NCBI GenBank assembly: GCA_003762875.1
Contig: RIBL01000001.1
Coordinates: 62,001-126,000, forward strand
Reading direction: 5' to 3'
Origin: Muribaculaceae bacterium Isolate-110 (HZI)
Lineage (GTDB): Bacteria; Bacteroidota; Bacteroidia; Bacteroidales; Muribaculaceae
Length of the DNA: 64,000 nucleotides
The position numbers and the translations under genes are program-made. This document shows, one piece after another, positions 1-8,324 of this stretch. The first letter of the stretch is position 1. Every line of letters starts with the position of its first letter. Under the pieces are notes generated by a model. The model was not told where the DNA came from. It saw only the letters and a program-made list of their open reading frames with translations, and ran no database searches.

Positions 1-791
1 GCGATCTTGCCTGATGGCACAACATCGGTCTCTCCGTCGGCAGGAACTATGCGTTCGAGCACCGGAGCCTGAAAGTCGTCGGCTATAATGTTGAGATATT
101 TGAGATTATAGTTACTGGTTTTGGTGGCCGACTGTATGAGCATGCGCACGATGAGGCTCTCTTTGTTGTCCGCTTCTAGAGTATAGACAGCGTCTTCATA
201 TTTGTTCCAATGGCTTGCGGCCGTATAGTCCTGAAGGCGTGTCCAGGTGGTGCCTCCGTCGACTGAGTAGACCACTCCAAACCGTGTTGAGGAGCTGGAG
301 CCATCGCCGATGGAGAAGTTGAGTTTCACGTTGGAGAGGGCCGTCGTGGGCATCGATACCTCGAAATACTGGTCGTGCTTTGTAGCGTCGGCGTAATCGT
401 CAGGAGATGTAAAACGTGTGATTGAAGCTGTGTTGAGACGCAGCAGATAGTTGGGTGTAGAGCCGCTTGAGGTGAGTTGCCATTTGCCGTCGCTTGTGTG
501 GAGTGTCACTTTGCAGTCGTCGGGTGTCAGGGCACAGGAGTTTGGAAGGAAGCAAGGGTGCATGTCGCTCCATTTTTGGTTGGCCGATGCGGCCCATCCC
601 GAGTTGTCGGGAGTGTAGGTTACGGTGCTGCCGTTTTTGACTTCGTCATAGCCTGTGGTAAATTCCCAGTGGGCCACGGTGGTCTGCTCGGCAGCCATGG
701 CGACGAGCGAGCCTAAGGCAGTTGCGGCAGCGAGTAATAGCCGCCTTGCCTGACCGCTTTTTGACATTGTGTCGGTCTGTGTCATTTTCAT
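1..791 (-). CDS. Secreted protein with Ig-like domain, 5' part only
   Basis: The gene runs off the left edge of the window, so only about 263 N-terminal residues are seen. The N-terminus is a signal peptide (basic QARR, then LLLAAATALGSLVAMA). A beta-rich region follows with no family I recognise; it includes a VYSVDGGTTWTRL stretch typical of BNR or jelly-roll modules. The last visible residues, PVLERIVPADGETDVVPSGK, match the opening of bacterial Ig-like Big_5 domains. ATG codons at 791, 785 and 767 are all in frame; 791 is chosen because a -7 box lies 35 nt upstream, but 767 gives a more normal signal peptide. It is divergent from the membrane regulator at 952. Function unknown; a secreted or surface protein is the safe call. 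Confidence 0.75.
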   Translation of the reverse strand, partial: MKMTQTDTMSKSGQARRLLLAAATALGSLVAMAAEQTTVAHWEFTTGYDEVKNGSTVTYTPDNSGWAASANQKWSDMHPCFLPNSCALTPDDCKVTLHTSDGKWQLTSSGSTPNYLLRLNTASITRFTSPDDYADATKHDQYFEVSMPTTALSNVKLNFSIGDGSSSSTRFGVVYSVDGGTTWTRLQDYTAASHWNKYEDAVYTLEADNKESLIVRMLIQSATKTSNYNLKYLNIIADDFQAPVLERIVPADGETDVVPSGKI

Positions 792-825
792 TATACAGTT
801 AGAATTAAGGTTATTTTTCCGACTG

Positions 826-833
826 CAAAATTA
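826..833 (-). promoter_or_regulatory. -7 box TAATTTTG for the divergent secreted protein
   Basis: On the minus strand the sequence reads TAATTTTG, matching the Bacteroidota TAnnTTTG consensus, 35 nt before the ATG at 791. I see no clear TTG at the -33 position. Confidence 0.5.
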
Positions 834-918
834 TTGCAGACCGATTCGGATGGTACGGAAAAAACGGTCAAACATGGTGAAAAAAGCGTCAAAAGTAGGT
901 GAAACGGCGTTTTTTTCT

Positions 919-926
919 TACTTTTG
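919..926 (+). promoter_or_regulatory. -7 box TACTTTTG for the membrane regulator
   Basis: TACTTTTG matches TAnnTTTG. Transcription would start near 933, downstream of the first in-frame ATG codons of the open frame. This supports a start at 943 or 952 rather than 769. No good -33 TTG is visible. Confidence 0.5.
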
Positions 927-951
927 GGGTGAAATCAGTGTGATGTATGCC

Positions 952-3234
952 ATGAAAAACTGTCTGTCAGCCATAATCGCTTTTTTGCTGTCGTGCGTGA
1001 TGCCGATGTCAGCCAGAGTGCGGGAGCCGGAGCGTGTGACGCACTATGACACCCTCGACGGATTGTCGAGCACGAGTGTCGGGTGGGGCTTGCAGGACGG
1101 CAACGGCCTGTTGTGGTTTGCCACATGGAACGGGCTCAACTGTTATGACGGATATGATTTCCATCGCGTGCAGATACGTCCTGGCGACCGCGTGTCGATA
1201 AGCACTAACCGTATACGCGACATACTCCTGTCGGACGATGGCAACATATTGTGCCGCACCGACGAGGATATCTATGAGTATGACCTTGGCACATATTCTT
1301 TCAAAGACATCACGCCTGAACGAAAAGACTCGCTTAGAGGACGTATGGGACGGCCATGGCGTGGATTTTATGACCGTCAGGGCAATTTCTGGTCGGGCAA
1401 TCATCAGGGGCTTAACAAACGGTATACGCTGCGTCATCCGGCGTCGATACTTGCCGGGACCGCTGACAGACATCCGCGTGCCTTGATGCTCGACCGCGAC
1501 AGTGTGTTGTGGGTGGGCACGCGGACTGACAGGTGTGTACGTAGGTATGATTGCACCGGTATTCTTGTCGACAGCATGCATCTCGCCACAGCTCCCTATT
1601 GCATATTTCAGACCTCGGCAGGTGACGTGTGGATAGGAGGTAAACCCGGGTCTCTCATGAAATATGGAGGTGAGAGTGTGACCGACGATGCCGTATATGA
1701 TATAAAGGAGGACCGCCGAGGCCGCCTGTGGGTGGCGACGTATGGTGACGGAGTGAAGTGTATCGACAATCCGCGTGCCGGCAGGCCGTCGGTCTCTACT
1801 TCGCTCGGCGGACACAGGGTACGCCGGCTGCTCATAACGCCGTCCGACCGTCTGATAGCCGCGACAACCGATGGACTATTGATAGGAAGTATCGCCACGG
1901 ATGACAGCCGCGAGGTGAAACTGCGTCGCATAAGTCGCGACGGCAGTGTGGCCGGGAGCCTGTGTAGTAATGCCACTATGAGTCTGGCGCAGGACAGCCG
2001 TGGGCGTGTGTATGTGGCTACCGAGAGCTCGGGGATTGATGTCATAGATGAGGACGTGCTCTTTTCTGACAGCCCCGAGTTCACGCATGTCAATACGTCG
2101 GGCTCTTCGTTGACAAGCGATATCGTCAACGCCATGACTCTTCACAGCGACTCGCTGCTGATGATAGCGGGGAGTGACAATGTGATGGCCTATAACCCTG
2201 TCACGGGGCGTACTCAGACTCTCAGCCGCACATTCTGGGGTGACAGTTGCCGTTTTGCCGAGACCACTCCTTTGTGCCTGCCCGACGGGACGTGGGTGTT
2301 CGGGGCCGGAGAGGGTGCTTATGTAGCCACAGCCGAGAGCATTTACGGGCGTGACTATGTGCCGCCTGTAGTGTTTACATCATATCTTGTCAACGGAGAG
2401 TCGGAGTGTTTTGCCCCCACGCCGGGCGGGATGATTGAAATCCCTGCCGGACACCGCAACATGACTGTGAGCTTCGCGGCAATCGACTATACCGACAACC
2501 GAGATATACTTTACCGCACGCGTCTTGACGGCTCGCCGTGGACCGGGGCCGACCGCACGCGCAGCGTGACCCTGTTCAACATGTCGGCCGGCACGCACAG
2601 ACTCGAGGTGCAGTCGACCGACCGTTACGGACGTTGGGTCGATAATGTGGCCGAGCTGAAGATTGATGTACCATATTATTGGTATGAGACTATATGGGCG
2701 CGCTTGTTGTTTGCGGTCATGGGTGTTGGTTTCGTGACGGCGGTCGTGTATACTTTGTTTTATATAAGGAATGTCAATCGTCACCGTCGCGAACTGCTTG
2801 ATAAATATATGGCTTTGCTGAAGGAGCGCGATGCAGTCTCGACTGAGAGGACAGTTGTGGCTGAGGAGGCTGACGGAGAGTATGAGATGCCTCCGCTAAA
2901 TCCTGATCAAAAGCCGGAAGACACGGCTTTTCTCAACAGGGTGAGAAAATATATCGAGGAAAATCTTGATAATCCGGAGGCCAATGTGGACGATATGGCT
3001 GTGGCTGCTGCGGCAAGCCGCTCAACGCTCAACCGTCATCTGCGCGCTCAGCTCGGCATAACGGCGGCCCAGCTACTCATTGAGGCGCGTATGCAGCGTG
3101 CACGGCAGTTGCTTGGCGACGGCCGGACGGTGGCAGAGGTGGCGGATATGTGCGGATATGCCGATGTGCATTACTTTCAGCGGGTGTTCAAGAAGAAGTT
3201 CGGAGTCAATCCAGGTGTTTTCGGGCGAGGCTGA
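952..3234 (+). CDS. SusR-like membrane regulator: propeller, Y_Y_Y, TM, AraC HTH
   Basis: About 760 residues from the ATG at 952 (943 is possible). This start gives a clean signal peptide, MKNCLSAIIAFLLSCVMPMSA. Residues about 25-480 contain two-component-regulator propeller repeats (for example GLLWFATWNGLNCYDG, RGRLWVATYGDGV). A Y_Y_Y domain follows at about 485-570, one TM helix at about 580-605, and an AraC-type helix-turn-helix at about 660-757 ending in CGYADVHYFQRVFKKKFG. Histidine kinase, ATPase and receiver domains of hybrid two-component systems are absent. The protein therefore resembles SusR, which senses a periplasmic glycan and binds DNA from the membrane. No glycan genes adjoin except the divergent secreted protein, so its target is unknown. 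Confidence 0.85.
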   Translation: MKNCLSAIIAFLLSCVMPMSARVREPERVTHYDTLDGLSSTSVGWGLQDGNGLLWFATWNGLNCYDGYDFHRVQIRPGDRVSISTNRIRDILLSDDGNILCRTDEDIYEYDLGTYSFKDITPERKDSLRGRMGRPWRGFYDRQGNFWSGNHQGLNKRYTLRHPASILAGTADRHPRALMLDRDSVLWVGTRTDRCVRRYDCTGILVDSMHLATAPYCIFQTSAGDVWIGGKPGSLMKYGGESVTDDAVYDIKEDRRGRLWVATYGDGVKCIDNPRAGRPSVSTSLGGHRVRRLLITPSDRLIAATTDGLLIGSIATDDSREVKLRRISRDGSVAGSLCSNATMSLAQDSRGRVYVATESSGIDVIDEDVLFSDSPEFTHVNTSGSSLTSDIVNAMTLHSDSLLMIAGSDNVMAYNPVTGRTQTLSRTFWGDSCRFAETTPLCLPDGTWVFGAGEGAYVATAESIYGRDYVPPVVFTSYLVNGESECFAPTPGGMIEIPAGHRNMTVSFAAIDYTDNRDILYRTRLDGSPWTGADRTRSVTLFNMSAGTHRLEVQSTDRYGRWVDNVAELKIDVPYYWYETIWARLLFAVMGVGFVTAVVYTLFYIRNVNRHRRELLDKYMALLKERDAVSTERTVVAEEADGEYEMPPLNPDQKPEDTAFLNRVRKYIEENLDNPEANVDDMAVAAAASRSTLNRHLRAQLGITAAQLLIEARMQRARQLLGDGRTVAEVADMCGYADVHYFQRVFKKKFGVNPGVFGRG

Positions 3235-3292
3235 GCATAGGCGCGTGTCTGAGACAAAGGATTCGCCAATAGGGCTTCGGGAAGGTCCGGGG

Positions 3293-3323
3293 TTGTGAGG
3301 GTGGGGATTTTTTTGTAACTTTG
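3293..3323 (+). promoter_or_regulatory. fabI promoter
   Basis: TTG at 3293-3295 and TAACTTTG at 3316-3323 are separated by 20 nt, a near-consensus Bacteroidota housekeeping promoter. Transcription would start around 3330, leaving a leader of about 70 nt before fabI. Confidence 0.8.
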
Positions 3324-3401
3324 CGGCGAAATTTATGAAAAACAAACATTCGCATGCTTACTATGAGGCCTTAGGGCCGGCGTGCGATTAATCATTATTT
3401 T

Positions 3402-4259
3402 ATGAGTTATAATCTTTTGAAAGGTAAGCGCGGCGTGATATTCGGCGCGCTCAACGACAAGAGTATCGCCTGGAAGGTAGCCGAGAAGGCTGTGGAAGAG
3501 GGCGCAATCATCACTCTCAGCAACACCCCTGTGGCTGTGCGCATGGGTGATGTGTCGAAGCTCGGCGAGAAACTTAATGCCGAGGTAATCCCTGCAGATG
3601 CTACCAATGTCGATGACCTCGAAATGGTATTTGAGAAGTCGATGGAGGTACTTGGCGGCAAAATCGACTTTGTGCTCCACTCAATCGGCATGTCGCCCAA
3701 CGTAAGAAAAAAACGTCTCTATGATGATATAGACTACGACCTGCTCAACAAGACTCTCGATATTTCGGCTGTTTCGTTCCACAAGATGATCCAGGCCGCC
3801 AAGAAGCTCGATGCCATCGCCGAATATGGCAGCATCGTGGCTCTGAGCTATATCGCAGCGCAGCGCACCATGTTTGGTTACAATGACATGGCCGATGCCA
3901 AGGCTCTGCTTGAGTCAATTGCCCGCAGCTTTGGTTACATCTACGGCCGCGAGAAGCACGTGCGTATCAATACTATCTCTCAGTCGCCCACTCCCACCAC
4001 TGCCGGCAGCGGTGTCAAGGGTATGGATTCGCTCATGGACTTTGCCAACCGTATGTCGCCTCTGGGCAATGCCACTGCAGATGAGTGTGCTGACTATTGC
4101 ATCATGATGTTCTCTGACCTTACACGTAAGGTGACCATGCAGAATCTCTTCCACGACGGTGGTTTCTCCAGCATGGGTATGAGCCTCCGCGCCATGGACC
4201 AGTATGAGAAGAGTTTCGACCAGTATCGCAACTCGGACGGTACGATACAGTATGGCTAA
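3402..4259 (+). CDS. fabI: Enoyl-[acyl-carrier-protein] reductase (NADH), FabI
   Basis: 285 residues, normal for FabI. It reduces enoyl-ACP in the last step of each fatty-acid elongation cycle in the cytosol. The N-terminal nucleotide-binding segment GVIFGALNDKSIAW (residues 11-24) is the FabI version of the short-chain dehydrogenase Rossmann motif. The catalytic set Tyr150, Tyr160 and Lys167 (Y-x6-K) lies in SYIAAQRTMFGYNDMADAK. The sequence is close to FabI of other Bacteroidales rather than FabK, FabL or FabV. It is a single-gene unit with its own promoter and terminator, convergent with trpA. Confidence 0.97.
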   Translation: MSYNLLKGKRGVIFGALNDKSIAWKVAEKAVEEGAIITLSNTPVAVRMGDVSKLGEKLNAEVIPADATNVDDLEMVFEKSMEVLGGKIDFVLHSIGMSPNVRKKRLYDDIDYDLLNKTLDISAVSFHKMIQAAKKLDAIAEYGSIVALSYIAAQRTMFGYNDMADAKALLESIARSFGYIYGREKHVRINTISQSPTPTTAGSGVKGMDSLMDFANRMSPLGNATADECADYCIMMFSDLTRKVTMQNLFHDGGFSSMGMSLRAMDQYEKSFDQYRNSDGTIQYG

Positions 4260-4265
4260 TTGAAG

Positions 4266-4300
4266 TTTAGAGTTTAAAGTTTAGAGTTTAAAGTTTAGGG
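4266..4300. repeat. Five tandem heptamers, TTTARAG family
   Basis: TTTAGAG, TTTAAAG, TTTAGAG, TTTAAAG, TTTAGGG in direct succession immediately after the fabI stop. The complement (CTCTAAA/CTTTAAA) is the same heptamer seen in several other gaps of the window. Confidence 0.8.
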
Positions 4301-4340
4301 TTTGGAAAGTCGGCAGTGACTTTTCAGACCCTAAATTTTT
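4298..4340 (+). terminator. fabI terminator
   Basis: A 14-bp arm at 4298-4311 pairs with 4318-4331 around a 6-nt loop, with two G-T wobble-type positions, followed by TAAATTTTT. It overlaps the last heptamer. Confidence 0.65.
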
Positions 4341-4349
4341 GTCGATGCT

Positions 4350-5123
4350 CTAATAAATTGTAGCCAAGAGGTCGGCTACGGCTACGGCTGGAGTGGGGTT
4401 GCGCTCGAGACATTTGATGAAGAGCGAACCGATGATGGCTCCCGAGGAGTTGGCACATGCGTCGGCCATGGTGGAGGGGGTGGAGATGCCAAAACCTATC
4501 AGGCGTGGATGGTTCAGCTTCATAGAGGCTATGCGCCGGAAGTAGGCGGTCTGTTCGTCGGTGAAGCGGTCTTTGGTGCCGGTGGTGGAAGCTGTCGAAA
4601 CCATGTAGATGAATCCCGAGCAGTGCTCGTCGATGAGGTGTATTCGTTCGGACGATGTTTCGGGTGTGATGAGCATGATGAGGTCGATGCCATATTTCTC
4701 GCAAAGCGGTTTGTATTCGCGCATGTATTCGGCAAACGGCAAGTCAGGGATGATTATGGCGTCGATGCCTGTCTCGCGGCAGCGGGCAAAGATACGCTCG
4801 ATGCCGTAGCGGAGCATGGGGTTGAGATAGCCCATGAGCACGAATGGCATGTCTTTGACTTCTTTGCGGGCTTCGGCCACCTGATCAAACAGTAGTGAGA
4901 GACTCATGCCGTTGTCAAGGGCTATGGAGGAGCTGTGCTGTATGACAGTGCCGTCGGCCATGGGATCGGAGAAGGGCACTCCTATTTCTACCATGTCGAT
5001 GCCACGGCGGTCGAGTTCACGTATGATTTCGACGGTGGAGTCGAGGCGAGGGAAGCCGGCGGTGAGAAATACAGAGAGTATGTCGGAGGATTTACGTGAG
5101 AAGAGTGATTGAAGACGATTCAT
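4350..5123 (-). CDS. trpA: Tryptophan synthase alpha subunit
   Basis: 257 residues, a complete TIM barrel. It cleaves indole-3-glycerol phosphate to indole and glyceraldehyde-3-phosphate and passes indole to TrpB. The segment VEIGVPFSDPMADG holds the catalytic Glu46 and Asp57, equivalent to Glu49 and Asp60 of the E. coli enzyme. The phosphate-binding region includes LIGFGIS and AIIGS near the C-terminus. It is the last gene of the trp operon, 12 nt after trpF, and convergent with fabI. TrpA is separated from TrpB by five genes here, unlike the trpBA pair of proteobacteria. Confidence 0.97.
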   Translation of the reverse strand: MNRLQSLFSRKSSDILSVFLTAGFPRLDSTVEIIRELDRRGIDMVEIGVPFSDPMADGTVIQHSSSIALDNGMSLSLLFDQVAEARKEVKDMPFVLMGYLNPMLRYGIERIFARCRETGIDAIIIPDLPFAEYMREYKPLCEKYGIDLIMLITPETSSERIHLIDEHCSGFIYMVSTASTTGTKDRFTDEQTAYFRRIASMKLNHPRLIGFGISTPSTMADACANSSGAIIGSLFIKCLERNPTPAVAVADLLATIY

Positions 5124-5135
5124 TTTAGCGTTTTT

Positions 5136-5771
5136 TTAGAGATTAGAGTCGTTTAGCCGGTTGATGAATGAGGCTGCAAGCTGAGGATTTTTTGAGCCGG
5201 GCATAGTCTCGAAACGGCTGTTGATGTCTACGCCGGCCATGAGGGGCAGTGCGGACATGGCTTTGACGACGGCTTCGGCATCATCCGGACCTATGCCTCC
5301 ACTCAGCAGAAACGTGGTGGAGAGTGGATAGCTGTTGAGCAGACTCCAGTCAAATTTGCGCCCCGAGCCGCCGTGATTGGCTGTGAGGGTGTCGAGCACG
5401 AGCATGTCGACAGTTCCTTCATATGGTTTGACGTCTGCCCAGGCGATGTCTTTGTTTACACCGATGGCTTTCATGACACGGAGTCCTGCCCGACGGAGTT
5501 CGCGACATGTGTCGGGTGTCTCTTTGCCATGGAGCTGGATGGTGTCGAGGCCGTAACGCGAGGCGGTGTGAAGGATGTGGTCCACGGGGGCGTCGACAAA
5601 GACTCCGACGCGGCTTATATCGGCAGGCAGGGCGTTGACTACCGATGGAAGTAGGGCACAGGCGTTGCGCGGGGATGGTGCATAGAATATGAAGCCCATC
5701 ATGGAGGGGCGCAGAAGGGCTATCTGCCGTATGCTGTCAGGGTCGGAAAGACCGCAAATCTTGATTTCCAT
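5136..5771 (-). CDS. trpF: Phosphoribosylanthranilate isomerase
   Basis: About 211 residues from the ATG at 5771 (MEIKICGL), the usual TrpF N-terminus with the catalytic Cys6. The frame is open to 5810 but the added residues have no family support. Conserved segments include GFIF, VGVFVDAP, IQLHG, GGSGRKFDW, LSGGIGPDDA and GVDINSRFE. It performs the Amadori rearrangement of phosphoribosylanthranilate to CdRP. It is unusual in this compact operon in having 140 nt upstream, which holds a tetranucleotide repeat. Confidence 0.95.
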   Translation of the reverse strand: MEIKICGLSDPDSIRQIALLRPSMMGFIFYAPSPRNACALLPSVVNALPADISRVGVFVDAPVDHILHTASRYGLDTIQLHGKETPDTCRELRRAGLRVMKAIGVNKDIAWADVKPYEGTVDMLVLDTLTANHGGSGRKFDWSLLNSYPLSTTFLLSGGIGPDDAEAVVKAMSALPLMAGVDINSRFETMPGSKNPQLAASFINRLNDSNL

Positions 5772-5839
5772 AATTCCGGGGGATACAAAAAGGGGATACA
5801 AAAGTTTCAAAAGGACAGAAGAAACATAAGTTTTTAATT

Positions 5840-5880
<41 letters not shown>

Positions 5881-5911
5881 TCTTAATGAGTTTGGTCGTG
5901 TCCTTAATTAT

Positions 5912-6688
5912 TCATAGATTGGTGTGGGGTGGGTTTAAAAAATCGCTTAAGGCACGGCCCGGGTCGGTGTGGCGCATGAAGGTTTCGCCTATGAGGAAGC
6001 CTCGGTAGCCAGCATCGCGGAGACGGTTGACTTCATCAATTGAGGTGAGTCCGCTTTCGGCTATTTTGACTACGTTGTCGGGCAACATGCGGGCGAGTGT
6101 CAGCGACAGGCCGGGGTCGGTGTGAAATGTGGATAGGTTGCGGTTGTTGATGCCTACCATGTCGACTGCCGGATAGAAGCGGGCCATCTCTTCGGCCGAA
6201 TGTAACTCGATGAGGACTTCGAGGTTCATGCTGTGGGCATAGTCGGTGAGACGGGTTATCTCGTCGAGCGAGAGTGCTGCCGCGATGAGCAGGATGGCGT
6301 CGGCTCCGTGACCGGCGGCTTCGGCTATCTGAAATTCACTTATTATAAAGTCTTTGCGCAGAAGCGGGATGTCGGTCAGAGTGCGGGCTACAGCGAGGTC
6401 GGTGAGCGCGCCTCCGAAGTAGGGTGTGTCGGTCAGTATCGAGCATGCCGAGGCTCCGGCCCGGGTATAGGATGGTATCACTTCGCTGACCATAGCCATG
6501 GGGTGAATATCGCCTTTGGATGGGGAGCGGCGTTTGAATTCGGCTATTATGCCTGTCGGGCTCTGGGTGAGTGCGCGGCTCATGGAGCGGTGCGTTCGGT
6601 CGGGAGCTGTAGCCGGGACTGTGTGGCGGGCCATGGCTTCGACTTCGCGTCGTTTGTTATCGACTATATGTCGGAGTATGTCAGTCAT
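5912..6688 (-). CDS. trpC: Indole-3-glycerol phosphate synthase
   Basis: 258 residues from the ATG at 6688 (MTDILRHIVDNKRREVEAMA). The frame stays open for 64 more codons upstream, but that part overlaps trpD and is not TrpC-like. Family motifs: IIAEFKRRSPSKG (substrate phosphate and catalytic Lys), LLRKDFII, ADAILLIAA, VEVLIELH-like NLEVLIELHS, VGINNRNL and AESGL. It closes the indole ring of CdRP. It is monofunctional and separate from TrpF, and starts 10 nt after trpD. Confidence 0.96.
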   Translation of the reverse strand: MTDILRHIVDNKRREVEAMARHTVPATAPDRTHRSMSRALTQSPTGIIAEFKRRSPSKGDIHPMAMVSEVIPSYTRAGASACSILTDTPYFGGALTDLAVARTLTDIPLLRKDFIISEFQIAEAAGHGADAILLIAAALSLDEITRLTDYAHSMNLEVLIELHSAEEMARFYPAVDMVGINNRNLSTFHTDPGLSLTLARMLPDNVVKIAESGLTSIDEVNRLRDAGYRGFLIGETFMRHTDPGRALSDFLNPPHTNL

Positions 6689-6698
6689 TAGAGTAATG

Positions 6699-7694
6699 TT
6701 AAGAGTTGATTTCGACAAATCGGCGGAAGGCACCGAGTGCAGCACCTGAATGAATTGATTCGCGGGCTTGACGGATGGCTTCGTCAATGGAGACTTCAGG
6801 CTCGAGTGTGTGTATGGCAAAGGCCGAGTTGGCCACAACACAGTCGGTCTGTGGCTTGGAGCCCTTGCCGGCGAGCACATTGTCGAAGATTACAGCCGAC
6901 TCGTCCACAGTGTCACCTCCGTAGAGCGATGCTTGTGAGGCGGTGTCAAATCCGAGTTGGGCCGGAGTGTAGAGCCGTTCGCCCTCGGATGAAGACACCT
7001 TGAAGGGGGATGTCAGCGAGATTTCATCGTATCCGTCGAGCGAGTGTACGACAGTACAGTCGATGCCCTCCTGCTGGGCTATGTAATTGTAGAGGCGGAG
7101 GAGCTTGAGGTTATAGACTCCGAGCAACTGATATTTGGGCATGAACGGATTGACAAGCGGGCCGAGCATGTTGAAGAACGTGCGTACTCCAAGAGCCTTT
7201 CGCACCGGTCCCACGCTCTTGAGTGCCGGGCTGAAAAACGGAGCGTGGAGATAACATACACCGCTGTCGGTGAGCGAGCGGTGGAGACGGTCGAGGTCGG
7301 CAGTGAATCTGACGCCATGCTGCTCGAGCACGTTGGAAGCTCCCGAGATGGAGCTCGCGCCATAGTTGCCATGTTTCACCACCTTGCGCCCTGTGCCGGC
7401 CACCACGAAGCATGAGGCGGTGGAGATGTTGAACGTGTTTTTGCCGTCGCCGCCCGTGCCTACGATGTCAATTGCCTTGATGTCGCCGAAATCGACGGGA
7501 TTGCGTCGTTCGAGTATGGCGTCGCGAAAACCTGTCAGTTCGTCGAGCGTGATGGAGCGCATCAGATAGACGGTCATGAAAGCCGACAGTTGCGAGTCGT
7601 TATATTTGCCGTCGGCGATGTTGAGCAGCACTCGGTGAGACTCATCGCGCGAGAGACTCTTGTGCTCAAACATTTTATATAGGAGTGATTTCAT
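6699..7694 (-). CDS. trpD: Anthranilate phosphoribosyltransferase
   Basis: 331 residues, the normal length. It transfers the phosphoribosyl group of PRPP to anthranilate. The glycine-rich PRPP site GTGGDGKNTFNISTASC is present, followed by KHGNYGASSISGASNVLEQ and the conserved LGPLVNPF segment. It is not fused to TrpG. It lies between trpG (34 nt upstream) and trpC within the trp operon. Confidence 0.97.
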   Translation of the reverse strand: MKSLLYKMFEHKSLSRDESHRVLLNIADGKYNDSQLSAFMTVYLMRSITLDELTGFRDAILERRNPVDFGDIKAIDIVGTGGDGKNTFNISTASCFVVAGTGRKVVKHGNYGASSISGASNVLEQHGVRFTADLDRLHRSLTDSGVCYLHAPFFSPALKSVGPVRKALGVRTFFNMLGPLVNPFMPKYQLLGVYNLKLLRLYNYIAQQEGIDCTVVHSLDGYDEISLTSPFKVSSSEGERLYTPAQLGFDTASQASLYGGDTVDESAVIFDNVLAGKGSKPQTDCVVANSAFAIHTLEPEVSIDEAIRQARESIHSGAALGAFRRFVEINS

Positions 7695-7728
7695 ATGTTT
7701 ATTCAGTGTTGAGCGGTTAAATGGACTA

Positions 7729-8292
7729 TCAGTGTCTGAGCCAGTTGGAAATCAGCTCTATGCCCTGAGGCGTGAGGATTGACTCGGGGTGAAACTGGAC
7801 CCCGCGTATATCGAGCGAGCGATGTCGTATGGCCATTATTTCGCCGTCGGGACTGACCGCTGTGACCTCGAGACAGTCGGGAAGCCCCTCACGGTCGATG
7901 ACCCATGAGTGATAGCGGCCCACCTCGATCATGGCGGGGAGACCGTCGAATATATAGTCGGGACATGTGACCGTGATGTCGGAGCGGATGCCGTGATACA
8001 CGTGTGAGAGATTGCGGAGACGTGCGCCGAAACGTTGGCCTATGGCCTGATGGCCGAGACAGATGCCGAGGATGGGCTTGGACTCGGCATAACGTTCGAG
8101 CAGAGCCGGGAGGATGCCTGCCTCGGAAGGGATGCCGGGGCCCGGAGATATGATGATTTTGTCAAAGTCCTCTATCTCGTCGAGCGTGATGCAGTCGTTG
8201 CGTCGCACAATCGGTTCAATGCCGAGCGAGCGGACGGCATGCACTATATTATAGGTGAAAGAATCGTAATTGTCGAGTATGAGCAGTTTCAT
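7729..8292 (-). CDS. trpG: Anthranilate synthase component II (glutamine amidotransferase)
   Basis: 187 residues, a class I glutamine amidotransferase that supplies ammonia to TrpE. The oxyanion segment SPGPGIPSEAG, the nucleophile Cys78 in GICLGHQAIG, and the His168/Glu170 pair in VQFHPESIL make the catalytic triad. No second domain is present. It follows trpE by 32 nt. In some bacteria the same subunit also serves PabB; no pabB lies in this window. Confidence 0.96.
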   Translation of the reverse strand: MKLLILDNYDSFTYNIVHAVRSLGIEPIVRRNDCITLDEIEDFDKIIISPGPGIPSEAGILPALLERYAESKPILGICLGHQAIGQRFGARLRNLSHVYHGIRSDITVTCPDYIFDGLPAMIEVGRYHSWVIDREGLPDCLEVTAVSPDGEIMAIRHRSLDIRGVQFHPESILTPQGIELISNWLRH

Positions 8293-8324
8293 GATTTTGA
8301 CCTGTTAGAGCTGTTACAACTGAA

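Noticed and set aside
5772-5810. Upstream extension of trpF (13 codons)
   Set aside because: The TrpF family starts at MEIKICGL; the extra residues have no counterpart.
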